Of a stretch of 7,880 nucleotides of DNA, positions 1 to 6,565 are shown in pieces. Position numbers and translations under genes: made by a program. The notes beneath the pieces are model-generated. The model ran no database searches, was not told the DNA's origin, and was given only the letters and a program-made list of their open reading frames with translations. The first letter of the stretch is position 1; every line of letters begins with the position of its first letter. Source of the DNA: DAIOHQ01 sp036744635 (GTDB lineage: Bacteria > Planctomycetota > Phycisphaerae > Tepidisphaerales > Tepidisphaeraceae); the NCBI GenBank assembly GCA_036744635.1, contig DAIOHQ010000230.1, forward strand, positions 1-7,880. The letters run 5' to 3'.

Positions 1-7
1 GGTGAGG

Positions 8-42
8 GCTCTGCGGCGTGCCCCAGAGGATTTCAGCAGAGC
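8..42. repeat. Short inverted repeat upstream of the TIM-barrel gene
   Basis: GCTCTGC (8-14) and GCAGAGC (36-42) are perfect 7-bp arms around a 21-nt loop. No T-tract follows directly. It may be the end of a transcription unit to the left of the window or chance. The rest of 1-93 holds only the ribosome site GGAG at 85-88. Confidence 0.3.
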
Positions 43-93
43 ATTCTGACTTCTGATTTCTTGTTTCTATTTCGATTCTTCCCTGGAGCTTCC

Positions 94-981
94 ATGCGTC
101 CTCCTCTCGCTGCGTTTCCCAAGGCGTTTCTTGATGATCTGGTGGTGACGGGGGCGATGTCGTTGCGGCAGTGGATCGAGCTGGCGGCGACGCTGGATAT
201 CGATGGGCTGGAATTTTATGCGGGGTTCATCGAGCTGCAAACGGAGAACCAGTGGCGCGAGGCGCGGAAGATCGCGGCCGATCATGGCCTGCCGGTGCCG
301 ATGCTCTGCTGCTCGCCGGATTTCACGCATCCAGATCCTGCGTTTCGCGGCGCGGAGGTGGAGAAGGAGAAGCGCTGGATTGCGATGTGCGCTGCGCTGG
401 GGGGAAAATATTGCCGGGTGCTGTCGGGTCAGCACCGGCCAGAGGTTTCGCGGGAAGAAGGGATTGGCTATGCGGCCGATTGCATTGGCGCGTGCCTGCC
501 CGCGGCCGAGGATCACGGCATCACGCTGGTGATCGAAAACCATTACAAGGACAATTACTGGCAGTATCCGGAATTCGCGCAGAAGATGGATGTGTTCTGC
601 GAGCTGGTGGGGCGCATCGATTCGCCGCACTTTGGGGTGAACTACGATCCATCCAACACGATTCTGGCCGGGGAGGATCCGCTGGAATTGCTGCGGCGGG
701 TGAAGCATCGGGTGCGCTCGATGCACGCTTCGGACCGGTATCTGGCGGAGGGGACGATCGACGATCTGCGCCGGGAGGAAGATTCGGTCGGGTATGCCAA
801 GCGCCTGCGCCATGGGGAAATCGGCAAGGGGATGAACGATTACGACGCGATTTTCACTGAAATGGCGCAAGTCGGATTTGATGGTTGGATCAGCATCGAA
901 GACGGAGTCGAGGGGATCGAGCAGCTTCGCCGCAGCGCGGAATTTCTGCGCCGGAAAATCGCGGCGCATTTTTTAGAGTAG
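94..981 (+). CDS. Sugar phosphate isomerase/epimerase-like TIM-barrel protein
   Basis: Cytoplasmic protein of 295 aa of the AP-endonuclease-2/xylose-isomerase-like TIM-barrel superfamily, whose members mostly isomerise or epimerise sugars and cyclitols using a divalent metal. The expected metal ligands are visible on successive strands: Glu148 in IENH, Asp185 in NYDPSN, His211 in MHASD and Glu269 in SIEDG. The region GKGMNDYDAIFTEM (about 245-257) is the usual segment before the last strand. The ATG at 94 is chosen because GGAG lies 5 nt upstream (85-88); a TTG at 61 would add 11 residues with no ribosome site. It converges on the next gene and overlaps its stop by 9 bp. Substrate cannot be read from sequence. 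The superfamily is secure; an isomerase versus epimerase or dehydratase role is open. Confidence 0.93.
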   Translation: MRPPLAAFPKAFLDDLVVTGAMSLRQWIELAATLDIDGLEFYAGFIELQTENQWREARKIAADHGLPVPMLCCSPDFTHPDPAFRGAEVEKEKRWIAMCAALGGKYCRVLSGQHRPEVSREEGIGYAADCIGACLPAAEDHGITLVIENHYKDNYWQYPEFAQKMDVFCELVGRIDSPHFGVNYDPSNTILAGEDPLELLRRVKHRVRSMHASDRYLAEGTIDDLRREEDSVGYAKRLRHGEIGKGMNDYDAIFTEMAQVGFDGWISIEDGVEGIEQLRRSAEFLRRKIAAHFLE

Positions 982-2130
982 ACCGGTGGAGAGAAATTCG
1001 TAGTTCACCGGGGCGAAGGCCTTCTTGCCGCCATCGCCGAAGAAGGTGGCGCCGCCATCGCCGAATTGCACATCGCGCACGCGATCGAAACCTTTGGGGA
1101 CTTTGACGACGCCCTGGATGTAGTTGACGGCCGTCGGAGTCTTGGGGGACAGGTCCACTGAGGTTGGGATGCCGATCCGGCTGGCCGGATTTTCTCCCAG
1201 CGATGGTCCCATTCCGGCGGGGAGGAAGCAGGCGCCATCCTCGAGGCCCAGGCAGTTATTGCGGCCATGCCAGGGGACGTTCCAGCGGCCATGGTTTTCA
1301 AACCACATGCTGAGGCACGGCAGCATCGCCGGGTCCTTGAACGAGAACCAGGCGAAGCCTTCGTCGAGGAAGACCGCGGCCGTCCAGGCCGGCTGCCGGC
1401 TCGGAGGGTGAAACACGCCAAGCACGTCCACGTATCCGCGCATGCGCGGGGCCGAGGTGAGGTCGTCGAAGGGCTGGTCCTTGAAGAGCGTCGGCACTTT
1501 GGCCAGGTCCTCAAAGGTCTGGCCGGGCTGGATGGAATCGTATTCGCCGACGAGCGGATTGCCGACGCGCGCGGGCATGGTGCAGCCGAGGGCGAAAGGA
1601 GCGGTGGAAAGATTGATCCGCCGCTGGGTTTCCGGCATGCGCAGAGTTGCGTGATGACTGAGTGGATAGCGGCCACGGAAGCCTTCCAGGAGATGCTGCG
1701 AATAGACGACGTTGTGGCCATCGACGATCGAAAGCGTTTTGGTGATGCGCCCCTTCGGCTGGGTCATGTTCATGGCCAGGGAAAGCTGGGTGACGGCGCC
1801 ATCGCGCTGCAGGTCAGCGAAGGTCCAGGGCTGCGATGCGCATTGGCCATGGGCAATGTAATGCTTTCCCTTCCACATTCCGCCGGCAAAGGGGAGACAG
1901 AGAAAATCGCCGCGCAGGGGACGCAGAACCGGTTCGTCGATCTGAATTTTCTGGCCATGCCAGTGGCCGATGTAATAGGGCTGGAGTGGAGATTTGGAAT
2001 CGCGATAGAAAGTGACCGGGGCCATGTGACCGCCGAGTTGGGTCACGGCCAGCTCGACGGAATTATTTTTCATCACCCAGGATTTCTGATCGGCCACATT
2101 CTTCATCGACGGTTTCATGGTTGGTTCCAT
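973..2130 (-). CDS. Uncharacterised mutarotase-like protein
   Basis: Protein of 385 aa with no signal peptide or membrane segment. I do not recognise a named family. It has many short beta-type stretches and aromatic/His-rich segments such as YYIGHWHGQ (52-60), YPLSHHATL (155-163) and WFENHGRWNVPWHG (276-289), and LGLEDGACFLPAG (294-306), which recall galactose mutarotase-like/DUF4432 sugar-binding beta-sandwiches. That assignment is inference. The stop (TAA) lies inside the end of the convergent TIM-barrel gene. The start is uncertain: ATGs at 2130, 2118 and 2106 are in frame. The one at 2118 has a weak GGA about 7 nt upstream, the one at 2130 has no clear ribosome site. It lies 124 bp downstream of pckG on the same strand, but a strong hairpin sits between them, so it is probably a separate unit. 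A link to carbohydrate handling is suggested by the fold and by the facing sugar isomerase-like gene. Confidence 0.82.
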   Translation of the reverse strand: MEPTMKPSMKNVADQKSWVMKNNSVELAVTQLGGHMAPVTFYRDSKSPLQPYYIGHWHGQKIQIDEPVLRPLRGDFLCLPFAGGMWKGKHYIAHGQCASQPWTFADLQRDGAVTQLSLAMNMTQPKGRITKTLSIVDGHNVVYSQHLLEGFRGRYPLSHHATLRMPETQRRINLSTAPFALGCTMPARVGNPLVGEYDSIQPGQTFEDLAKVPTLFKDQPFDDLTSAPRMRGYVDVLGVFHPPSRQPAWTAAVFLDEGFAWFSFKDPAMLPCLSMWFENHGRWNVPWHGRNNCLGLEDGACFLPAGMGPSLGENPASRIGIPTSVDLSPKTPTAVNYIQGVVKVPKGFDRVRDVQFGDGGATFFGDGGKKAFAPVNYEFLSTGLL

Positions 2131-2198
2131 TGGATGGGATTATTGCGAATTGGGTGAGGTTGCACCAGATGTGTGACGTTAAGGAAGGCGCCGCCGTA

Positions 2199-2220
2199 GG
2201 GTGGGCGAGTACGCCCACCC
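2199..2220. repeat. Perfect hairpin with AGTA loop (dispersed repeat copy 1)
   Basis: Arms GGGTGGGCG (2199-2207) and CGCCCACCC (2212-2220) pair over 9 bp around the loop AGTA. Beyond an A-A mismatch, CGT (2195-2197) pairs with ACG (2222-2224). It starts 34 bp past the pckG stop and could end or stabilise that transcript, but no U-run follows on the minus strand, so it is not a typical intrinsic terminator. Its apex GCGAGTACGC recurs, inverted, at 7861-7870. The rest of the 2131-2254 gap shows nothing else I can name. Confidence 0.8.
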
Positions 2221-2254
2221 AACGAAGGCCGCATCTACGTTCGGGGGTTCCACC

Positions 2255-4081
2255 TTACAGCCGCGCGATCAGCAGCTCGCGCTGAAAGAGCATTTCCTTG
2301 GGCATGTCTCCGGCCAGCTTGAGAAACAGTTCTTCCTGGCTGAGGATTTCGGACTTGAACTCCTCGAGGTTGATGGTCTGGATCGCCTTGAACTGCTCGG
2401 GCGTCAGCGTCAGGCCGTCCAGGTTGATGTCCTGCGGGCGCGGCATCCAGCCGATGGGGGATTCCATCGCGTAGGCCCGCCCGTGGGCGCGGTTGATGAT
2501 CCATTCGAGAACGCGCATGTTGTCGCCGAAACCCGGCCACATGAACTTGCCCTGCTCATCCTTGCGGAACCAGTTGACATGAAAGATGCGCGGGCAGTCG
2601 GTCATCTTCTTGCGCATGCGGAACCAGTGAACCAGGTAGTCGCGGATGTTGTAGCCGATGAAGGGAAGCATGGCCATCGGGTCGCGGCGCACCAGGCCGA
2701 CCTGGCCGGTGGCGGCGGCCGTGGTTTCCGATCCGAGGGTTGCGCCCAGATAGACGCCGTGCACCCAGTTGAAGGCCTGAAAGACCAGCGGGATGGTGCG
2801 CGAGCGGCGGCCGCCGAAGATGATGGCGGAGACTTCAACGCCGTCGGGGTCGTTGGCGGCGGGATCGAGCACCGGATTGTTGGCCATCGGCGCGGTGAAG
2901 CGGCTGTTGGGATGGGCGGCCTTGCGGCCGCTGTCGGGCGTCCAGGATTGGCCGGTCCAGTCGATCGCTTCCCTGGGCGGCTCCTTGGTTTTGCCTTCCC
3001 ACCAGACATCGCCATCGGGAAGCAGGGCAACATTGGTGTAGATGGTGTTTCTCGCCATGCACTCCATGGCGCTGGGATTGGTCTCGTAATTGGTTCCGGG
3101 CACCACGCCGAAATAGCCGGCTTCGGGATTGATGGCGCGCACGCGGCCGGATTTTTCGTCCACCCACATCCAGGCGATGTCGTCGCCGACGGTGGTGATT
3201 TTCCAGCCAGCCTGGCGATACTGCTGCGGCGGGATCAGCATGGCGAAATTTGTCTTGCCGCACGCAGAGGGGAAAGCGGCCGCGACGTAACTCTTTTCAC
3301 CATTGGGCGAGGTCGCCCCCATGATGAGCATGTGCTCGGCCATCCAGTCCTGCTGCTTGCCCAGCCAGCTTGCGATGCGCAGGGCCAGGCACTTCTTGCC
3401 GAGCAGGGCATTTCCGCCATAGCCGGAACCGAACGACCAGATGGTGTTATCGAGCGGAAAGTGGCAGATGTAGCGGCGCTCGGGATTGACGTCGCCAACC
3501 GAGTGCAGGCAGCGGGTGAAGTCGTCACTGTCGCCGAGCTGCTTCCAGGCGACATCGCCCATGCGGGTCATCACCTGCATGTTGACCGCGACGTAGAGCG
3601 AGTCGGTCAACTGAATGCCGACCTTGGCGCGCGGAGAACCGATCGGGCCCATGACGAAGGGCACCACGTACATCGTGCGCCCCTTCATGCAGCCGGAAAA
3701 CAGCGGCTTGAGCTTGGCATAGCCGGCCTTGGTCTCCAACCAGTTGTTGGTCGGCCCGACCATATCCTCGGCCTGCGTGCAGATGAAGGTCAGGTGCTCG
3801 CTGCGGGCGACGTCGTTCTGGCTGGAACGGTGCAGGTAGCAGCCGGGCAGTTTCTGCTGGTTCAGTCGAATGAACGTGCCATCGCGCACGCCCTGCTGGA
3901 GAAGCGTTTGTTTTTCCTGCTCGCTGCCATCGCACCAGTGAACGCGATCTGGAGTACACAACTCGATGCACTCTTCGATCCAGGCCAGGACATAAGGATT
4001 GACGCGGCCTGCCGGAGCGCCAAGTTCGGCCGCGGATTCTTTGCGCGGGGCGTGGGCTTTGGGAGTCGTCGTGGTTGCCAT
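2255..4081 (-). CDS. pckG: Phosphoenolpyruvate carboxykinase (GTP)
   Basis: Cytoplasmic GTP-dependent PEP carboxykinase (oxaloacetate + GTP to PEP + GDP + CO2), the entry step of gluconeogenesis. The 608 aa match the usual length of about 600. Visible signatures: substrate region RTMYVVPFVMGP (135-146), KK at 229-230 and His250 near the Mn site, the kinase-1 loop FPSACGKTN (270-278) with the reactive Cys274 typical of GTP-type enzymes, the GDD metal/kinase-2 segment (299-301), FNWVHGVYLGA (437-447), and the guanine-side segment NWFRKDEQGKFMWPGFGDN (503-521). The ATP-type enzyme lacks this layout. The ATG at 4081 has GAGGAG 4 nt upstream (4086-4091) and gives the normal N-terminus; an ATG at 4138 would run into the preceding gene. 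It follows an Rrf2 regulator by 34 bp on the same strand, so the two are probably co-transcribed. It looks intact, with no missing catalytic residue noticed. Confidence 0.98.
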   Translation of the reverse strand: MATTTTPKAHAPRKESAAELGAPAGRVNPYVLAWIEECIELCTPDRVHWCDGSEQEKQTLLQQGVRDGTFIRLNQQKLPGCYLHRSSQNDVARSEHLTFICTQAEDMVGPTNNWLETKAGYAKLKPLFSGCMKGRTMYVVPFVMGPIGSPRAKVGIQLTDSLYVAVNMQVMTRMGDVAWKQLGDSDDFTRCLHSVGDVNPERRYICHFPLDNTIWSFGSGYGGNALLGKKCLALRIASWLGKQQDWMAEHMLIMGATSPNGEKSYVAAAFPSACGKTNFAMLIPPQQYRQAGWKITTVGDDIAWMWVDEKSGRVRAINPEAGYFGVVPGTNYETNPSAMECMARNTIYTNVALLPDGDVWWEGKTKEPPREAIDWTGQSWTPDSGRKAAHPNSRFTAPMANNPVLDPAANDPDGVEVSAIIFGGRRSRTIPLVFQAFNWVHGVYLGATLGSETTAAATGQVGLVRRDPMAMLPFIGYNIRDYLVHWFRMRKKMTDCPRIFHVNWFRKDEQGKFMWPGFGDNMRVLEWIINRAHGRAYAMESPIGWMPRPQDINLDGLTLTPEQFKAIQTINLEEFKSEILSQEELFLKLAGDMPKEMLFQRELLIARL

Positions 4082-4085
4082 AAAT

Positions 4086-4091
4086 CTCCTC
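4086..4091 (-). promoter_or_regulatory. Ribosome binding site of pckG
   Basis: GAGGAG on the minus strand, 4 nt before the ATG at 4081. It decides between this start and the longer reading frame beginning at 4138. Its presence in the 34-bp gap after the regulator gene means pckG can be translated independently from a shared mRNA. Confidence 0.8.
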
Positions 4092-4115
4092 GGAGCTGCG
4101 GCGGTTGGGAATATT

Positions 4116-4559
4116 TTAGGACTGCGCCGCCTTGGCACGGTACTGCTGTTTTGCCTTCAGGGAGGCCGCCATGTCGGCCAGCGTGGTGGTTTCGAGATAG
4201 TCCCGCAGGCGCTGGCGGATGGGTTTGTAGAGATCGTGCTGGGGACAGGGCACGGAATCGTTACACCGCTCCATGCCGACCACGCAATCATCAAAGAGCA
4301 CCGGGCCATCGATGGCTTCGACGACGTGCATCAGCGTCAGTTGATGCGCCGGCTTGGCCAGGGCAAAGCCTCCGCGGCGGCCTTTGACGCTGCGCAGCAC
4401 GCCGCCTTTCACCAGCTTCTGGAAGACCTTGGCGAGGAAGTCGCGGGGAAGATCGGTGCCGGCGACGAGTTCGTCGAGCATCGTCAGATGTTCCGTCGAC
4501 CGGCCGGCGAGGTCGGCCAGGGCCCGGATGGCGTATTCAGTCGGATTTGAGAAAATCAT
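4116..4559 (-). CDS. Rrf2/IscR-type Fe-S transcriptional regulator
   Basis: DNA-binding protein of 147 aa. The start MIFSNPTEYAIRALADLA is the standard Rrf2 N-terminus, followed by a winged helix (about 27-70) ending in the conserved wing RRGGFALAKP (61-70), then the helical dimerisation part. Cys92, Cys99 and Cys105 (C-X6-C-X5-C) plus His108 lie almost exactly where IscR has its three cysteines and histidine, so an Fe-S cluster is very likely; its type and the signal (iron, oxygen, NO, redox) cannot be told. The start at 4559 is preferred over 4595 by homology; GAGAGG lies 10 nt upstream (4570-4575), a rather long spacing. It is the first gene of a pair with pckG and is divergent from a Cys-rich protein gene. 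No iscS, iscU or suf gene is in the window, so a pure IscR role is not supported. Autoregulation through the dyads at 4655-4727 is likely. Confidence 0.95.
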   Translation of the reverse strand: MIFSNPTEYAIRALADLAGRSTEHLTMLDELVAGTDLPRDFLAKVFQKLVKGGVLRSVKGRRGGFALAKPAHQLTLMHVVEAIDGPVLFDDCVVGMERCNDSVPCPQHDLYKPIRQRLRDYLETTTLADMAASLKAKQQYRAKAAQS

Positions 4560-4604
4560 GGCAGAAATACCTCTCAAGAGACTGTAGCCTCCCATTCACT
4601 ATCG

Positions 4605-4624
4605 AACAACCCCCGAGGGTGGTT
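4605..4624. promoter_or_regulatory. Leader hairpin upstream of the Rrf2 gene
   Basis: AACAACCC (4605-4612) and GGGTGGTT (4617-4624) pair in 7 of 8 positions around a 4-nt loop. It lies in the presumed 5' leader of the regulator-pckG mRNA, about 45 bp before the start codon. No U-run follows in that direction, so it is not a terminator. It could be an mRNA structure or an operator half; function unknown. Confidence 0.35.
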
Positions 4625-4654
4625 AAAAATTATGCGCCTGCAATGACTGGCCAA

Positions 4655-4669
4655 GATAGCCGACCTATC
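4655..4669. promoter_or_regulatory. Candidate operator dyad GATAG-N5-CTATC
   Basis: GATAG (4655-4659) and CTATC (4665-4669) form a perfect 5-bp inverted repeat with a 5-bp spacer. It directly abuts the minus-strand TATAAT and would cover the predicted transcription start, the classic place for a repressor site. Further copies of the pentamer lie at 4599-4603, 4716-4720, 4723-4727 and 4758-4762. The likely binder is the adjacent Rrf2 protein (inference). Confidence 0.5.
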
Positions 4670-4675
4670 ATTATA
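4670..4675 (-). promoter_or_regulatory. Putative -10 element (TATAAT) of the Rrf2-pckG operon
   Basis: A perfect TATAAT reads on the minus strand. No good -35 is found at 16-18 bp spacing (the hexamer at 17 bp is GATAAG), which would suit a promoter needing an activator or a relaxed -35. Predicted start of transcription is near 4663, giving a leader of about 100 nt. On the plus strand the overlapping GATAAT (4679-4684) is a possible -10 for the divergent gene; ATTAT (4670-4674) and ATAAT (4680-4684) form another small dyad. Confidence 0.45.
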
Positions 4676-4742
4676 CAGGATAATATAGTCCGCTTATCGT
4701 TTTTTGCCGGGGGACGATAGGGGATAGCAGTCGAGGTGGCGT

Positions 4743-5147
4743 ATGAATAATTCGGGACTATCGGACCGGCGAGAGCGGCAGATGTCGCACGTGCTGCACG
4801 AGGCACTGGCGCGCCGACAGAAAGAGGACGATGAGGCCAGCCTTGCCGAGGCCGCCGAGGTGATCGATGCGCATCTCGATGCCCTGATCGGCATCGTGCA
4901 ACGCACCAGCGGGCGGAAAATCGAGCCGTATCTCGAGGAGTTGCGGGAGACGGTGTGCGTCTCCTGCGAGTATGCGTTTTGCAGCGGCAATTGTCCGCTC
5001 CGCGAAATCGCCGGTTGCACCCTGCAGAATCATGCCGCGATGATCTTCGGGACCATCCGCAGCCTGCTGACCGCACCACCGCAGGATCGGGAAAGTGCAT
5101 GGGACACGTCCCGGTTGGCAAGCTTTCGATGCTGCGGCGCTGACTGA
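4743..5147 (+). CDS. Small cysteine-rich protein of unknown function
   Basis: Soluble protein of 134 aa; I do not recognise the family. Residues 1-70 are strongly charged and look helical (for example RRQKEDDEASLAEAAEVIDAH). The core carries Cys72, Cys75, Cys80, Cys84 and Cys92 (C-X2-C-X4-C-X3-C-X7-C), and the C-terminus has a Cys-Cys pair (130-131). This density suggests metal (Zn or Fe-S) binding or thiol chemistry. There is no signal peptide, so it should act in the cytoplasm. The start has GAGG 6 nt upstream (4733-4736). It is transcribed divergently from the Rrf2-type regulator gene and shares its control region, so control by that regulator is plausible. It converges on the DUF1844 gene with an 8-bp gap. 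Confidence 0.85.
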   Translation: MNNSGLSDRRERQMSHVLHEALARRQKEDDEASLAEAAEVIDAHLDALIGIVQRTSGRKIEPYLEELRETVCVSCEYAFCSGNCPLREIAGCTLQNHAAMIFGTIRSLLTAPPQDRESAWDTSRLASFRCCGAD

Positions 5148-5155
5148 TCTGGGCA

Positions 5156-5632
5156 TCACGGCCCGGTGAATTGCGACGCCACCGCGACGTAGCGCATGCG
5201 CGCCTCGTATAACGCGGCATCGAGCATGCGTTTTTCTTCCTCATCCAGATTGTTCTTGGTCTTTTCCTCGAGCATTCCCAACGTATCGATCTGGTGCTTG
5301 GCCATGTCGAGGTTCAGCACGGGCTCGCCCCCGCGGGGGGAGAGGTCGCCGAGGTAATAGAGGACCTGGGTCACAATCGATTGCACGAGGGAGGAAAAGC
5401 TGGGCGGAGGAAGTTCACGCGCGCCGCGGCCAGGGCGAGTTGCGGCACCAGCGCCGCCCGCTGGACCGCCTGGGATCGCACCGGCGCCTGCGCCGGGGGC
5501 GGCGGCCGCGCCGGCGGGGCTGGCGGCGCTGGCCGCCCGCTGCTTTTCCTGCTCGGCCAGCTTGCGCTTTTCTTCCTGCGCCTGCTTCTTCCAATCGGTG
5601 TCGATGTGCAAACCAGGATTCTCGTCGGCCAT
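5156..5632 (-). CDS. DUF1844 family protein
   Basis: Protein of 158 aa in three parts. Residues 1-32 are charged and helical, residues 33-75 are a flexible linker rich in Ala, Gly and Pro, and residues 76-149 are the DUF1844 domain. The domain's hallmarks are visible: PPSFSSLVQSIVTQVLYYLG (76-95), then NLDMAKHQIDTLGMLEEKT (107-125) and the NL..EE motif running into LYEARMRYV. The function of DUF1844 is not known. It is a small helical domain found as a stand-alone protein in several phyla including Acidobacteriota. The start has GGAG 8 nt upstream (5641-5644). It is divergent from the PhyH gene. The GC-rich linker (about 5410-5535) is low-complexity coding sequence, not a separate repeat element. 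Confidence 0.92.
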   Translation of the reverse strand: MADENPGLHIDTDWKKQAQEEKRKLAEQEKQRAASAASPAGAAAAPGAGAGAIPGGPAGGAGAATRPGRGARELPPPSFSSLVQSIVTQVLYYLGDLSPRGGEPVLNLDMAKHQIDTLGMLEEKTKNNLDEEEKRMLDAALYEARMRYVAVASQFTGP

Positions 5633-5719
5633 AATCCGTGCTCCGTTAGTCCGATGCTATTAGGCCGCAAACCCAGATTCCATGCAAGGGAGTTTCCGCC
5701 GCCAGTGCCGCGCTTGTGC

Positions 5720-5748
5720 TTGCGAATTTTGCACATCCGTTGCAGAAT
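5720..5748 (+). promoter_or_regulatory. Weak candidate promoter for the PhyH gene
   Basis: TTGCGA (5720-5725) and CAGAAT (5743-5748) are separated by 17 bp and each match the sigma-70 consensus in 4 of 6 positions, 31 bp before the PhyH start. It is the best match I see in the 147-bp divergent gap 5633-5779, which shows no other clear signal. Confidence 0.25.
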
Positions 5749-5779
5749 CGCCGCGTCAATTTCACCCAACGAGGATCAC

Positions 5780-6565
5780 ATGCTCACGGCCGCTCAAGTT
5801 CAGCAGTTCCAGAACGATGGTTTTCTTCTCGGTTCGCGCGTGATCGACGACCAGCAGGTGGAAGTCCTGCGCAATGAATTGACGCGGGTGATCGATACCG
5901 AACCCGTGGGAGAAAATGGCCCGTTCCGCATCGTGAACCTGCACAGTGACCAGAAGACGCCGGTCTGGCAAATTCTGAACATCTGGTTGAAGAGTGAGCC
6001 GTTCAAACAATTGCTGTTTAACCAAGTAATTACCGAAGAGATCGCCCAACTTACCGGCGGGCGCGAGGTGCGCCTGTGGCACGATCAAATTCAATACAAG
6101 CCGGCCGGCATCGGCGGCGTAAACATGTGGCATCAGGATCATCCGTATTGGGCGAACATCAAGCCCGCAGTGCAGGTGTCGGCGTGGGTGGCATTGGATG
6201 ACGTGGATGCGTCCAATGGATGCATGAGCATGGTTCCGGGGTCACATCTGTGGGGAAACCAGATTAGTTTTCTGCACACGCTCAAATCATTCGATGCCAT
6301 GCCAAAGGAGCACGCCGGCCACGCCATTGAGGTGCGGTTGGCGCCGGTGAGGAAAGGGCACGTCCACTATCATCATGCTCTGACCTGGCATGGATCGCAC
6401 GCAAACACTTCAGGCCGGCCGCGGCGGGCGATTGCGTTGCACTACATGCCGGAGCAGACGCTGCACGTCGCCGCGGGGGCACATCCTCTGAAATCTTTTA
6501 TTACGGTTCCGGACGGCGCGCCGATGGCCGGCGAATATTTCCCGCTGGTCTGGCCGCGAAAGTAA
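5780..6565 (+). CDS. Phytanoyl-CoA dioxygenase (PhyH) family protein
   Basis: Fe(II)/2-oxoglutarate-dependent oxygenase of 261 aa, a double-stranded beta-helix enzyme that would couple decarboxylation of 2-oxoglutarate to hydroxylation of an unknown small substrate. The facial triad is visible: His118 and Asp120 in MWHQDHPYW (116-124) and the distal His204 in LTWHGSHANTS (201-211). Arg215 or Arg216 in GRPRRAIALHYMP (212-224) is the expected 2-oxoglutarate anchor. NGCMSMVPGSH (146-156) is a typical family segment. The ATG at 5780 has GAGG 5 nt upstream (5771-5774); the frame stays open upstream but that part is antisense to DUF1844 and not protein-like. No neighbour gives away the substrate, and the gene is probably monocistronic. 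Confidence 0.94.
   Translation: MLTAAQVQQFQNDGFLLGSRVIDDQQVEVLRNELTRVIDTEPVGENGPFRIVNLHSDQKTPVWQILNIWLKSEPFKQLLFNQVITEEIAQLTGGREVRLWHDQIQYKPAGIGGVNMWHQDHPYWANIKPAVQVSAWVALDDVDASNGCMSMVPGSHLWGNQISFLHTLKSFDAMPKEHAGHAIEVRLAPVRKGHVHYHHALTWHGSHANTSGRPRRAIALHYMPEQTLHVAAGAHPLKSFITVPDGAPMAGEYFPLVWPRK

Noticed and set aside
67..969. A 300-codon minus-strand frame opposite the TIM-barrel gene
   Set aside because: Arg/His-rich translation with no recognisable motifs; the plus-strand frame carries all the metal ligands of its superfamily.
1267..2157. A 296-codon plus-strand frame opposite the mutarotase-like gene
   Set aside because: Its translation is low in recognisable features. The minus frame has coherent aromatic/His-rich motifs and gives full-length protein; kept as an antisense shadow.
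2199..2220. Intrinsic terminator for pckG
   Set aside because: The stem is strong, but no U-run follows on the minus strand, so it is listed as a repeat rather than a terminator.
2201..4387. A 728-codon open frame on the plus strand opposite pckG and part of the regulator gene
   Set aside because: It is fully antisense to a textbook PEP carboxykinase. Long open antisense frames are common in GC-rich genes, and its translation shows no family motif.
5410..5535. GC-rich near-repetitive stretch as a separate repeat element
   Set aside because: It is explained by the Ala/Gly/Pro linker codons of the DUF1844 gene.
5294..5779. Upstream extension of the PhyH reading frame
   Set aside because: This part is antisense to DUF1844 and crosses the intergenic gap. 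The PhyH family N-terminus and the GAGG site place the start at 5780.
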